This document shows, piece after piece, positions 31,145-39,724 of a stretch of DNA of 64,000 nucleotides (its first letter is position 1; the number at the start of each line of letters is the position of its first letter). Below the pieces are notes generated by a model, which did no database searches, had not been told where the DNA came from, and worked only from the letters and a program-made list of their open reading frames with translations. Origin of the DNA: Rhizobium sp. R634 (GTDB lineage: Bacteria > Pseudomonadota > Alphaproteobacteria > Rhizobiales > Rhizobiaceae). A program made the translations under genes and the position numbers. Where the stretch lies: assembly GCF_002211305.1 (NCBI RefSeq), contig NZ_LOKW01000024.1, positions 1 to 64,000 on the forward strand, given 5' to 3'.

Positions 31145-31984
31145 TCATTCAAAGGCAAGGGTCGTCTCCATCGCCTTCTTGCCGTCGATGACCAGCACAC
31201 CCCAGCGCTTGCCCGAAATGTCGTAATTTTTCGGCAGCTTGCCGATAGCGATGTCGACCGTGAAGGTAGCGCCGTCTCGTTTGCCGCCGATCTGCTTGGT
31301 GAAGGCATGGCCGCTCGGGCCGGTGACGATGATGTCGGGTGCATCAATTCCCTCGCCCGGCAAAGCGAGCGTCAGCGTCAGCCTCTTCATGTCAGGCGAC
31401 ATTGCATGCGCCCTAACCTCGAAGTTCGCCGACGGCGGCTTCGGCAGGCTCGCCTGTGCCGCCTGAAGGATCGCCTCTTCTTCGGGATGCGACTGAATGG
31501 CCGGCCCAAGCTTCAGCGACAAATTTGCTTGGAAGGGAATGCAGATATCCTTGCAGATGCCGATGAAGGCAGTCGCGTCGATCGCCAGCGGCCCCTTGCC
31601 GGCCGCCGAAAGCGAAAGCGGCAGGGTCACCGGCGCATCATAGGCGATATCCTCGATCCCGTTCTTGTAAAAATGCTTCGGAACGGGATAGGCCATGGCC
31701 TCGAGCGTTACGCCGCTCTCCGGCGCGATGGTCAGTTGAGGCGGAATGCCGCTATTGCCGGGCTCGCGCCAATAGGTGATCCAGCCTGGTTTCGGCTCGA
31801 TCTGCAGGGCGGCGCGGATTTTGCCGCCGGCATCGGGCGCCAGCGCCACGAGGCGCATGCGGCCGCCCTCATTCTGCGCCCAGGCGCTCATTTCCGCATG
31901 GACGGAGCCAAAGGGAACAAGCGCCGCGGCTGTCGAAACGGCCGCAATTAAAAGCTTTCGCGGGTTCACGCAAATAATCATCAT
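31145..31984 (-). CDS. DsbD alpha-domain-like exported protein
   Basis: A protein of about 279 residues with a signal peptide (KLLIAAVSTAAALVPFGSVHA) and then two immunoglobulin-like beta sandwiches, as in the N-terminal domain of DsbD: GWITYWREPGNSGIPPQLTI and CKDICIPFQANLSL. The Cys pair in GICKDIC could exchange disulfides. Unlike full DsbD it has no membrane or thioredoxin part, so it must take electrons from a separate carrier. Starts at 31984 or 31981 (MM) are equally good; the frame upstream is not supported. Confidence 0.85.
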   Translation of the reverse strand: MMIICVNPRKLLIAAVSTAAALVPFGSVHAEMSAWAQNEGGRMRLVALAPDAGGKIRAALQIEPKPGWITYWREPGNSGIPPQLTIAPESGVTLEAMAYPVPKHFYKNGIEDIAYDAPVTLPLSLSAAGKGPLAIDATAFIGICKDICIPFQANLSLKLGPAIQSHPEEEAILQAAQASLPKPPSANFEVRAHAMSPDMKRLTLTLALPGEGIDAPDIIVTGPSGHAFTKQIGGKRDGATFTVDIAIGKLPKNYDISGKRWGVLVIDGKKAMETTLAFE

Positions 31985-32124
31985 GGAACAATGGTTTACC
32001 GAAAGTGGTGTTTGGCCGCCAGAAGCCGCGGCCATTTAAATCTTCATTTTCGGTTGATTGATTTGTGACATTGGCCCATGTTTCCTCTGTCGAGGCCTTG
32101 TGCGGTCTGGCAGCAGGAGGAACG

Positions 32125-32730
32125 ATGTCCTTATCGACGCTGAAGAACAGACGGGAACGTGGCTTCTTCGATGGCCAGTTCCTCATCGCCATGCCTGGTA
32201 TGGAAGACCGCAACTTCGCGCGCACGGTGATCTACATCTGCGCCCATTCGGATGCCGGCGCCATGGGCTTCGTCATCAACCGGCCGCAGAGCCTCACCTT
32301 CACCGACGTGCTGCTGCATCTCGACATGATCAAGCAGGAAGATTCGATCGTGCTGCCGAAGCAGGCGCGCGATTTCCCGATCCAGACGGGCGGCCCGGTG
32401 GAAAGCGGCCGCGGCTTCGTGCTGCATTCGGACGATTATGCCAGTGATTCCTCGATCCCGGTCAGCGACGACATCTGCCTGACCGCGACGCTCGACATCG
32501 TACGCGCCATCTCCAAGGGCGACGGACCGAAGCGGGCGACGATGCTGCTCGGCTATTCCTCCTGGGCGGCCGGCCAACTCGAAAACGAGGTCGCCAACAA
32601 CGGCTGGCTCACCTGCCCGGCCAACGAGGAAATGATCTTCGATCGCAGCCTCGAGGACAAATACGAACGGGCGCTCGCCAGCATGGGCGTCACCGCCGCC
32701 ATGCTTTCGGCAGAAGCCGGACACGCCTGA
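32125..32730 (+). CDS. YqgE/AlgH family protein
   Basis: A 201-residue DUF179 protein with the family head GFFDGQFLIAMPGMEDRNFARTVIYICAHSDAGAMGFVINRP and the conserved TGGPVESGRGFVLHS and LLGYSSWAAGQLENEVANNGWL. AlgH affects alginate production in Pseudomonas, but the biochemical role is unknown. The start has GGAGGAA at good spacing; an ATG 20 codons upstream lacks one. It is divergent from the DsbD-like gene. Confidence 0.93.
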   Translation: MSLSTLKNRRERGFFDGQFLIAMPGMEDRNFARTVIYICAHSDAGAMGFVINRPQSLTFTDVLLHLDMIKQEDSIVLPKQARDFPIQTGGPVESGRGFVLHSDDYASDSSIPVSDDICLTATLDIVRAISKGDGPKRATMLLGYSSWAAGQLENEVANNGWLTCPANEEMIFDRSLEDKYERALASMGVTAAMLSAEAGHA

Positions 32731-32817
32731 GAAGCTGGAACGATTAGGTCCGACTGACGTTTTCACTCGGCGAATAGGGACAAGATGTTCCCTCGCTGAG
32801 GAAGGAGATATCGGATA

Positions 32818-33009
32818 ATGGGTAGCACCAGCGACAAGATTTCTGGCAAGGCCAACGAGATTGCCGGCAAGACCAAACAGACCGTCGGCAAGGCCACGGA
32901 CAATCGCGACATGCAGGCCAAGGGCGCCGTGCAGGAAGCAAAAGGCAAAGGACAGGTCGCAACCGGCAAGGTCAAGGATAAGCTCAAGGGCGCCATCGAC
33001 CGGCTGTGA
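32818..33009 (+). CDS. CsbD-like stress protein
   Basis: A 63-residue very polar, Lys/Gly/Ala-rich protein of the CsbD family (SDKISGKANEIAGKTKQTVGKATDN). CsbD proteins are induced by general stress in many bacteria; the mode of action is unknown. AAGGAG precedes the ATG at good spacing, and a strong terminator follows, so it is a single-gene unit. Confidence 0.92.
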   Translation: MGSTSDKISGKANEIAGKTKQTVGKATDNRDMQAKGAVQEAKGKGQVATGKVKDKLKGAIDRL

Positions 33010-33029
33010 GCCAAACCTCGTTCTTCATG

Positions 33030-33064
33030 ATGCCTGCCGCGCGCTCGCCCGGCGGGCATTTTTT
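33030..33064 (+). terminator. Intrinsic terminator of the csbD-like gene
   Basis: ATGCCTGCCG pairs with CGGCGGGCAT (one mismatch) and TTTTTT follows on the plus strand. Confidence 0.8.
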
Positions 33065-33099
33065 CATCCGCCTCCCATGCTCTGCAGAAGGCATTCACG

Positions 33100-34173
33100 A
33101 TGAAGCTTTTCGCTTGCGACAATTGCGACCAAGTCGTCCACTTCGACAACCGCCAGTGCGTGCGCTGCAACCATCGTCTCGGCTTCCTGCCCGTTGATCT
33201 CTCGATGCATGCGCTGGAGCCGCGCGATGAGACGGTCTGGCAGCTTGTGTCCGACCCCGAGCGTGAGGTGCGCTTCTGCGCCAATGCCGGGCTCGACATC
33301 TGCAACTGGCTGATCGACGGCGATAGTGACAGCGAATTCTGCCTGGCCTGCCGCCACAACCGGCTGGTCCCCAACACAGGCGCCCAGGACGGTATCGATC
33401 GTTGGCGGCGTATCAGCCAGGCGCAGCGACATCTCTTCTATTCGCTGTTGCGCTGGAGATTACCGCATCCCGACCGGACGCAGGATCCGCAAGGCGGCCT
33501 CGTCTTCGATTTCCTTGAGGATTCCCTGCAGGATAACGGCCATGTCGTGCCCGCCATGACCGGCCACGAGGAAGGCTTGATCACCATCCGCGCCGCCGAA
33601 GCCGACGATGCGACGCGCGAACAGGCGCGCACCTCCATGAACGAGCCCTATCGCACGCTGCTCGGTCACTTCCGCCACGAGGCCGGGCATTTCATCTGGA
33701 ACAAGCTAGTGCGCGACCGCGATCGGCTAGCGGACTTTCGCGCCGTCTTCGGCGACGAGCGGCAGGATTATGCGGCGGCGCTCGACAAACACTATGCCGG
33801 CGGCGCCCCCCTGGGATGGCAGAACAATTTCATCAGCGCCTATGCGGCATCCCACCCGTGGGAGGATTTCGCCGAATGTTTCGCGCATTACCTCCATATC
33901 GTCGACACGCTCGAAACGGCGCGCGCCTTCGGTATCGCCATCGATCCCCGCGGCCACGAAGAGATTGCCGGCGAGGTTGATTTTCTCCCCTACAGAGCAG
34001 AGAGCGCCGAACAACTGGTCAGCGCCTGGGTGCCGCTCAGCCTGGCGATCAACGCCATCCAGCGCAGCATGGGCCAGCCGGATTCCTATCCCTTCGTGCT
34101 CTCCTCGCCCGTGGTGGCCAAGCTCGAATATCTACACCGGCTGATCCAGGGAGCAGCGGCGATGCGGCAATAG
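33100..34173 (+). CDS. Putative zinc metallopeptidase with N-terminal zinc ribbon
   Basis: A 357-residue protein. The N-terminus is a zinc ribbon (Cys6, Cys9, Cys20, Cys23: ACDNC...QCVRC), and a second Cys pair follows in EFCLACRHN. The peptidase motif is HFRHEAGH (His193, Glu194, His197), and a further ligand probably lies in WEDFAECFAHYLHI. The family (putative zinc-binding metallopeptidase, DUF2248-like) is common in Rhizobiales and uncharacterised. There is no signal peptide. It stands alone and is convergent with rnhA. Confidence 0.88.
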   Translation: MKLFACDNCDQVVHFDNRQCVRCNHRLGFLPVDLSMHALEPRDETVWQLVSDPEREVRFCANAGLDICNWLIDGDSDSEFCLACRHNRLVPNTGAQDGIDRWRRISQAQRHLFYSLLRWRLPHPDRTQDPQGGLVFDFLEDSLQDNGHVVPAMTGHEEGLITIRAAEADDATREQARTSMNEPYRTLLGHFRHEAGHFIWNKLVRDRDRLADFRAVFGDERQDYAAALDKHYAGGAPLGWQNNFISAYAASHPWEDFAECFAHYLHIVDTLETARAFGIAIDPRGHEEIAGEVDFLPYRAESAEQLVSAWVPLSLAINAIQRSMGQPDSYPFVLSSPVVAKLEYLHRLIQGAAAMRQ

Positions 34174-34189
34174 GTGGCTCGCGCTGGGT

Positions 34190-34645
34190 TTAAAAGGATA
34201 CCGCCTTCCCCTTCTTGAAAGGCTCCATACCCTTGCGGGCCAGTTCGTCAGCGCGCTCATTTTCCGGGTGGCCGGCGTGGCCTTTGACCCAGTGCAGCGT
34301 CACCTTGTGGCGGTTGCGGGCTTCTTCCAGCGCCTGCCAGAGTTCGGCATTCTTCACCGGCTTCTTGTCTGCTGTCTTCCAGCCGTTCTTCTTCCAGCCG
34401 AAGATCCACTTGGAGATGCCGTCCTTGACGTAGGCGCTGTCGGTATAGAGGTCGACCTCGCAAGGCGTCTTCAACGCCTGCAGTGCCGAGATGGCGGCCA
34501 GCAGTTCCATGCGATTGTTCGTCGTATCCGCCTCGCCGCCGCAAAGCTCCTTTTCGACGTCGCCATAGCGCAGCACGGCGCCCCAGCCGCCGGGACCGGG
34601 ATTGCCGGAACACGCGCCGTCGGTGAAGATATCGACATGCTTCAT
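34190..34645 (-). CDS. rnhA: Ribonuclease HI
   Basis: Cleaves the RNA strand of RNA-DNA hybrids, such as Okazaki primers and R-loops. The 151-residue protein has the acidic active site: Asp in DIFTDGACSGNPGPGGWGAVL, Glu in TTNNRMELLAAI, Asp in LYTDSAYVKDGI, and the final Asp near ENERADELA. Length and motifs match E. coli RNase HI. Its ATG overlaps the thrB stop codon by four bases. Last gene of the ispH-thrB-rnhA unit. Confidence 0.96.
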   Translation of the reverse strand: MKHVDIFTDGACSGNPGPGGWGAVLRYGDVEKELCGGEADTTNNRMELLAAISALQALKTPCEVDLYTDSAYVKDGISKWIFGWKKNGWKTADKKPVKNAELWQALEEARNRHKVTLHWVKGHAGHPENERADELARKGMEPFKKGKAVSF

Positions 34646-35607
34646 AGGCTCAATCCATATTCGGCGGCCGAGCCGATCTGGCGGTGGAAGCGCAGCTTGC
34701 GGAGGTATTCGAGCGGGTCTTTCTTGGTGACCATGGCGCCTTCCGGTGTCGTCAGCCAGTCATAGAGCCGCGTCAGGAAGAAACGCAGCGCAGAACCGCG
34801 CGACAGCACCGGCAAGGCGGCGATCTCTTCGCCGCTCAACGGGCGCACGCTCTGGTAACCCTCGAGCATCGCCGTGCCCTTGGTGATGTTGTAAGCGCCA
34901 TCCTTCTCGAAGCACCAGGCATTCAGGCAGATCGAAACGTCATAGGCGAGCAGATCGTTGCAGGCGAAATAGAAATCGATCAGGCCCGAGAGTTCGTCGC
35001 CGAGGAAGAAGACATTGTCGGGGAAGAGGTCGGCATGGATGACGCCGGCCGGCAGGCCCTTCGGCCAGGCCGCGGAGAGGAAATCGAGCTCGTCGCCGAT
35101 CTCGCTTTGCAAACCAGCCTCAACCTCGCCGGCGCGCGCCTCTGACTTTTCCCAGAGCGCCCGCCAGCCGTCGACCGAAAGCGCGTTCGGGCGTTTCAAC
35201 TCGAAGCCATCGCCGGCCACATGCATCTCGGCAAGCGCCCGGCCGACTTCGCGGCAATGTTTCGCCTCCGGCTTCCTCAGCCACATGCCTTCGAGAAAGG
35301 AGATGAGGGCGGCCGGACGGCCGGAGAGCGAGCCGAGCAGCGCACCGTCCCGACGCGGCAGCGGCAGCGGGCAGGAAAGGCCGCGGGCGGAAAGATGCTG
35401 CATCAGGCCGAGGAAAAACGGCAGGTCGCTCTTTTCCACGCGCTTCTCATAGAGCGTCAGGATCAGCGGCGCCTTCGAGGTATGAAGCAGGAAGTTGGAG
35501 TTTTCGACGCCTTCGGCGATTCCCTTGTAGGAAAGCAGGCTTCCCGCGTCATATTCGGTCAGGAACCATTTCAGATCGTCTTCGGCGATATCGGTATAGA
35601 CTGCCAA
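34642..35607 (-). CDS. thrB: Homoserine kinase
   Basis: Phosphorylates homoserine, the step before threonine synthase. The 321-residue protein is of the ThrB2 type with a choline/aminoglycoside kinase fold, not the GHMP kinase type. HADLFPDNVFF is the catalytic loop and GLIDFYFACNDLLAYD the magnesium site. The N-terminus MAVYTDIAEDDLKWFLTEYDAGSL is the conserved head of the rhizobial enzyme. It lies 72 bp after ispH and overlaps rnhA. Confidence 0.95.
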   Translation of the reverse strand: MAVYTDIAEDDLKWFLTEYDAGSLLSYKGIAEGVENSNFLLHTSKAPLILTLYEKRVEKSDLPFFLGLMQHLSARGLSCPLPLPRRDGALLGSLSGRPAALISFLEGMWLRKPEAKHCREVGRALAEMHVAGDGFELKRPNALSVDGWRALWEKSEARAGEVEAGLQSEIGDELDFLSAAWPKGLPAGVIHADLFPDNVFFLGDELSGLIDFYFACNDLLAYDVSICLNAWCFEKDGAYNITKGTAMLEGYQSVRPLSGEEIAALPVLSRGSALRFFLTRLYDWLTTPEGAMVTKKDPLEYLRKLRFHRQIGSAAEYGLSL

Positions 35608-35679
35608 GTGAGGTCTCGTCTTTGCATTGTTGATACTGGATTGCCCGGAGCGAACGGCCGGGCTGCGATGAGGCTCGAC

Positions 35680-36681
35680 CTACCCGTTGACGAAGGCCAT
35701 GTCGGCGGCCGTCAGCTCGATGTTGCGCAATTCCCGGTTGACCAGGAAATTCTCGGTCTCCTGCACCGTTTCGGCCAGTTCGACGCGGGCGTCGAAACGG
35801 GCGCGGAACGCCTCGATGATCTCGTTGACGATGACCTCAGGCGCGGAGGCGCCGGCAGAAAGGCCAAGCGTGGAAATCGCACCGATATCATCCCAGTCGA
35901 GTTCGGCGGCGCGCTGCACGAGGATCGATTTCTTTGCCCCTGCCCTCAGCGCCACTTCGACGAGACGCTTGGAATTGGAGGAATTCGGCGCACCGACGAT
36001 GACGAAGAGATCGCAGCCGGGGGCCGCCTGCTTCACCACTTCCTGACGATTGGTCGTCGCATAACAGATCGAATCCGCCGCCGGTGCCGTCAGATTGGGA
36101 AAACGTTCGTGCAGGCGGGTGATGACGCCCGCCGTATCGTCGACCGAAAGCGTCGTCTGCGTGACATAGCCGAGATTGTCCGGATCGGGGGGAACATAGG
36201 CATCGGCATCCTCGATCGTCTCGATCAGCGACACGGAACCCTCCGGCAGCTGACCCATCGTACCGATCACCTCGGGATGGCCGGCATGGCCGATAAGGAC
36301 GACGTGGCGGCCGAGGCGATTGTGGCGCATCGCCTGTTTGTGGACCTTGGAAACCAGTGGGCATGTCGCGTCGAGATAGAAGAGATTGCGGCTTGCCGCA
36401 TCCTCCGGCACGGATTTCGGAACCCCATGGGCGGAAAAGACCACCGGCTGGGCGCGATGTTCGGCCGGGATCTCATCGAGCTCCTCGACGAAGACGGCGC
36501 CCTTGGCCTCGAGACCCTCGACGACATAACGATTGTGGACGATCTCATGGCGCACATAGACCGGCGCGCCGTAGGATTTCAGCGCCAGCACGACGATCTG
36601 GATGGCGCGGTCGACACCGGCGCAGAAGCCGCGCGGCCCGCAGAGCCTGATCGTCAAGGGAGGTTTCGCCGCAATATTCAT
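35680..36681 (-). CDS. ispH: 4-hydroxy-3-methylbut-2-enyl diphosphate reductase
   Basis: The last step of the MEP isoprenoid pathway, making IPP and DMAPP with a 4Fe-4S cluster. Cluster cysteines lie in LCGPRGFCAGVDRAI, LDATCPLVSKVH and DSICYATTNRQ. The proton-relay segments HEIVHNRYVVEGL and IGHAGHPEVIGTMGQ are present. The start at 36681 (MNIAAKPPLTIRLCG) gives 333 residues, a normal length; upstream frame is repeat DNA. A palindromic repeat arm lies 18-50 bp before the ATG. Confidence 0.96.
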   Translation of the reverse strand: MNIAAKPPLTIRLCGPRGFCAGVDRAIQIVVLALKSYGAPVYVRHEIVHNRYVVEGLEAKGAVFVEELDEIPAEHRAQPVVFSAHGVPKSVPEDAASRNLFYLDATCPLVSKVHKQAMRHNRLGRHVVLIGHAGHPEVIGTMGQLPEGSVSLIETIEDADAYVPPDPDNLGYVTQTTLSVDDTAGVITRLHERFPNLTAPAADSICYATTNRQEVVKQAAPGCDLFVIVGAPNSSNSKRLVEVALRAGAKKSILVQRAAELDWDDIGAISTLGLSAGASAPEVIVNEIIEAFRARFDARVELAETVQETENFLVNRELRNIELTAADMAFVNG

Positions 36682-36699
36682 GTTTGTTCCGTCAGAATT

Positions 36700-36731
36700 C
36701 CTCATTCCTGTGCTCGTCACAGGAATGAAGG
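36700..36731. repeat. Solo arm of repeat family A
   Basis: TCATTCCTGTG-CTCGT-CACAGGAATGA is a perfect 11-bp stem with a 5-base loop, identical to the arms of the 1.0 and 18.6 kb copies but without any interior. It lies just upstream of ispH, probably within the mRNA leader. Confidence 0.75.
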
Positions 36732-36820
36732 AGAACTTGGCTACGTCCAGCTTCAACAGCAACACCCCGCGTGCGGGGCAACCGACCTCTAGCCCAATAT
36801 GGCCAAGAATTGAAGCGATA

Positions 36821-37576
36821 CTATTGCCGCGGCGACTTGCCGGGCTTGCGGAACCAGGAGAGCGCCACCACGACGATGAGAACGGCGGCAAGCCCGTACC
36901 AGGTGAAAGCGTATTGAAGGTGATCGTTCGGCAGGTCGACCTGGGTGACGCCGCCGATCGGCAGGCCGGCTGGATTGGGCGTGGAATCGGCATCGACAAA
37001 GAACGGAATGACGTGCGCCTTGTCCAGGCCGACGCTGTCGGCCATGACGTCGAGGTCCTTCCAATAGAAGATGTTCTTGACGACATCGTTGTCGGGCACC
37101 AGCCGTGAGGGCTTGCCGGGGAGTTTGGCCCGGGCCAGGCCGGTGACGGTCTGCTGGTCCGTCAACTGACCCTGCATGCGCATTTCCGGCTCTTTGTTCT
37201 CATAGGGAACGAAGCCGCGGTTGACGAAGAGATAGCGCCCGTCGGCAAGCTCCAGCGGGGTATAGACGTAAAAGCCGGTCTGCCCGCGCCATGTGGCGAA
37301 GAAGTGCCGTTCCTTGTTGTTGATGTAGCGGCCGGTGGCCGTCACCTTGCGGTATTCGATGTCGTCGCCTGCAGCCGCCAGCGCTTCGATATCCGCAAGC
37401 GGCACCGGGGCTGCGACTTCGCGCGCGGCGATATCGGCGAGCAGACCTTCCTTCCAATAAAGGCGCTGCACCTGCCAGGTTCCGAGCGAAATCAGGATGG
37501 CGAGTGCGATCAGCACCAGGATGCCGGTGACGACGGGCAACCGGCGGCGCGGTACGGCATTGTCGATATCAGTCAC
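36821..37576 (-). CDS. SURF1-family cytochrome oxidase assembly protein
   Basis: A 251-residue inner-membrane protein that helps insert heme a into oxidase subunit I. It has an N-terminal membrane helix (VVTGILVLIALAILISLGTWQ), the family motif GTWQVQRLYWKEGLL, a periplasmic domain with VNRGFVPYE, and a C-terminal helix (LQYAFTWYGLAAVLIVVVALSW). It overlaps the upstream DUF983 gene by eight bases. The oxidase genes it serves lie at 38.8-44.1 kb. Confidence 0.94.
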   Translation of the reverse strand: MTDIDNAVPRRRLPVVTGILVLIALAILISLGTWQVQRLYWKEGLLADIAAREVAAPVPLADIEALAAAGDDIEYRKVTATGRYINNKERHFFATWRGQTGFYVYTPLELADGRYLFVNRGFVPYENKEPEMRMQGQLTDQQTVTGLARAKLPGKPSRLVPDNDVVKNIFYWKDLDVMADSVGLDKAHVIPFFVDADSTPNPAGLPIGGVTQVDLPNDHLQYAFTWYGLAAVLIVVVALSWFRKPGKSPRQ

Positions 37577-37949
37577 TCAGGCGTCCCTCGCGGGCTTTAT
37601 GGCGGTATTGCATGGCGATCAGGATGCCCTTGAACCAGCGCAGCGTGAGCAGCGAAAGAATGATCGTCAATGGTCCGAAGAGCAGGATATGCACCCAGAT
37701 CGGCGGTCCGTAGTTCACCTCCAGCCAGAGCACCATGCCGATGATGATGAAGCCGACGATGAGAATGACGAAGACGGCGGGGCCGTCCCCGGAATCGGCG
37801 AAGGAATAATCCAGACTGCAGGAGGCACACCGTGGCTTGAGCCCGAGCAAACCATCGAACAGTTTGCCCTGGCCGCAGCGTGGGCAGCATCCCTTGATGC
37901 CTGTTTTCACCGGATCGACGGGGGGAAAATGCGCGCTGTCCTCGCTCAT
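37569..37949 (-). CDS. DUF983 membrane protein
   Basis: A 126-residue protein. The first 45 residues are a zinc-ribbon-like head (GCCPRCGQGKLFDG, then PRCASCSLDY), followed by two hydrophobic segments (AVFVILIVGFIIIGMVLWLEV and VHILLFGPLTIILSLLTLRW). DUF983 genes sit between the oxidase subunit III gene and surf1 in many Alphaproteobacteria, which suggests an oxidase assembly role. The start at 37949 gives a natural head; an upstream ATG (37985) adds only basic residues. A 22-bp hairpin (37961-37982) lies just upstream. Confidence 0.86.
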   Translation of the reverse strand: MSEDSAHFPPVDPVKTGIKGCCPRCGQGKLFDGLLGLKPRCASCSLDYSFADSGDGPAVFVILIVGFIIIGMVLWLEVNYGPPIWVHILLFGPLTIILSLLTLRWFKGILIAMQYRHKAREGRLSD

Positions 37950-38088
37950 GCTGTTCCTTCCAGCGGCCTCTTGCGGCCGCTGCATTCAATGCTGCCTTAA
38001 CTCTCCCATAAAGTATTCGCATCCCGAATGGAAATGCCTGCGCGTCTCGCTTGAGCGATTCGCGCCAAACAGAAGAAGAAGAAGACTG

Positions 38089-38730
38089 ATGACCAATGAC
38101 AACCATGCCGGCCAGATCATTATCTTGAACGGCGCACCGCGAAGCGGCAAATCCAGCATTGCACGCGCAATCCAGGAAGAATTCGAGGGGCCGTGGATCA
38201 ACCTCGGCGTCGATACCTACAATGCCGTGACGCCGAAACGCTACCTGCCCGGTATCGGCCTGCGGCCGGGCGGCGAGCGGCCGGAGCTGGAGGAGCTGGT
38301 GCCGTTCCTCTATGCCGCGCTCTACGAATCGATCGCCATCCATGCCGGGTTGGGGCTCAATGTTGTCGCCGATCTCGGCCATCACGACAGCTATTCGCAA
38401 CCGCTCGGCATTCTCGGCGATTGCGCCCGGCGCCTGGAAGGTTTTTCGGTGCTGTTCGTCGGCGTGCGCTGTCCGATCGAGACGATCATGCAGCGGCGAG
38501 AGGTCAGCCAGGAGGGGCGCGAGACACTGTATCTCCGCGCCACGGAAGACGTTTCCGTCCCCGAGCCGGTGCAGCGCTGGCAGAACGAGGTGCATCGGCC
38601 GGGCATCTACGATTTGGAGGTCGATACCTCGGTGCTGACGGCGCTGGAATGCGCCGAGGCGATCCGGCAGCGGCTCGACCTCGGCATTCCCGAGCCTTCT
38701 GCCTTTGAAAGGTTGGCAGGCCTGCGTTGA
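38089..38730 (+). CDS. Chloramphenicol phosphotransferase-like kinase
   Basis: A 213-residue P-loop protein: IIILNGAPRSGKSSIARAI (Walker A GAPRSGKS, residues 15-22), then NLGVDTYNAV, as in the CPT-like family of small-molecule kinases. The Asp in VVADLGHHDSYSQ may be the catalytic base. CPT phosphorylates chloramphenicol in Streptomyces, but most family members have unknown substrates. The start has an AGAAGAAG run upstream. It reads against the oxidase cluster and separates ctaE from DUF983-surf1. Confidence 0.85.
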   Translation: MTNDNHAGQIIILNGAPRSGKSSIARAIQEEFEGPWINLGVDTYNAVTPKRYLPGIGLRPGGERPELEELVPFLYAALYESIAIHAGLGLNVVADLGHHDSYSQPLGILGDCARRLEGFSVLFVGVRCPIETIMQRREVSQEGRETLYLRATEDVSVPEPVQRWQNEVHRPGIYDLEVDTSVLTALECAEAIRQRLDLGIPEPSAFERLAGLR

Positions 38731-38734
38731 AATG

Positions 38735-38764
38735 AAAAAGGCGGGGCCAATGGCACCCGCCTTT
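38735..38764 (-). terminator. Intrinsic terminator of the oxidase operon
   Basis: AAGGCGGG pairs with CCCGCCTT and TTTTT follows on the minus strand, 21 bp after the ctaE stop. The same stem could also end the kinase-like gene from the other side. Confidence 0.75.
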
Positions 38765-38784
38765 CGATTTCCTTCCGGCCTCGA

Positions 38785-39663
38785 TCAGCCTGCGGCGACC
38801 GGAGCGCCCCAGCCGCCCCAGACGTAGATGCAGAAGAACAGGAACAGCCAGACGACGTCGACGAAGTGCCAGTACCAGGCGGCCGCCTCGAAGCCGAAAT
38901 GCTGTTTCGGCGTGAAGTCGCCGCGCAGCGCGCGAAGCAGGCAGACCAGCAGGAAGATCGTGCCGACCAGGACGTGGAAACCATGGAAGCCGGTCGCCAT
39001 GAAGAAGGTCGCGCCGTAGATCGAGCTCTTGAAGGCGAAAGGCGCATGGGCATATTCGTAGGCCTGCACGCAGGAGAAGAAGATACCGAGCAGCACCGTC
39101 AGCGTCAGGCCCTGAATCAGGCCCTTCCGGTCGTTGTGCAGCAGCGCATGGTGCGCCCAGGTGACCGTCGTGCCCGACAGCAGCAGGATGACAGTGTTGT
39201 AGATCGGCAGGTGCCAGGGATCGAGCACTTCGATGCCCTTCGGCGGCCAGACGCCCCCGGTATAGACCATGCGGGAGGCCTGGATGGCTTCGTTCGGATA
39301 CAGGCTGGCGTCGAAATAGGCCCAGAACCAGGCGACGAAGAACATCACCTCCGAAGCGATGAACATGATCATGCCGTAGCGCAGGTGCAGCGAGACGACG
39401 CGGGTATGGGCGCCTTCGTGCGCTTCCTTCACCGTATCGGCCCACCAGCCGTACATGACGTAGAGAACCAGCACCAGGCCGATGTAGAAGAGCCAGGGAT
39501 TGGCCAGTTCTATTCCGGCAAATTTGAAAGAGCCTGCGCTGAGGTAGCGCATGTAGCAGACGCCGCCGAGCGCCATGATGAAGGCGCCGAGCGAGGCGAG
39601 AATCGGCCACGGGCTCGGATCGATGATGTGGTAGTCGTGATTTTTCTGGTGAGCATCGGCCAT
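38785..39663 (-). CDS. ctaE: Cytochrome c oxidase subunit III
   Basis: A 292-residue inner-membrane subunit of the aa3 oxidase, with seven hydrophobic segments. Signatures include WFWAYFDASLYPNE, WPPKGIEVLDPWHLPIYNTVILLLSGTTVTWAHHAL and ATGFHGFHVLVGTIFLLVCLLRA. It stabilises subunit I and proton uptake. Last gene of the ctaC-D-B-F-G-E operon, followed by a terminator. Confidence 0.97.
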   Translation of the reverse strand: MADAHQKNHDYHIIDPSPWPILASLGAFIMALGGVCYMRYLSAGSFKFAGIELANPWLFYIGLVLVLYVMYGWWADTVKEAHEGAHTRVVSLHLRYGMIMFIASEVMFFVAWFWAYFDASLYPNEAIQASRMVYTGGVWPPKGIEVLDPWHLPIYNTVILLLSGTTVTWAHHALLHNDRKGLIQGLTLTVLLGIFFSCVQAYEYAHAPFAFKSSIYGATFFMATGFHGFHVLVGTIFLLVCLLRALRGDFTPKQHFGFEAAAWYWHFVDVVWLFLFFCIYVWGGWGAPVAAG

Positions 39664-39724
39664 GTAGCTATCCCCGGATGTCTTCCTTCACTCCGCTCCC
39701 GGCATAGCCGGAAACAAGCCTTGA

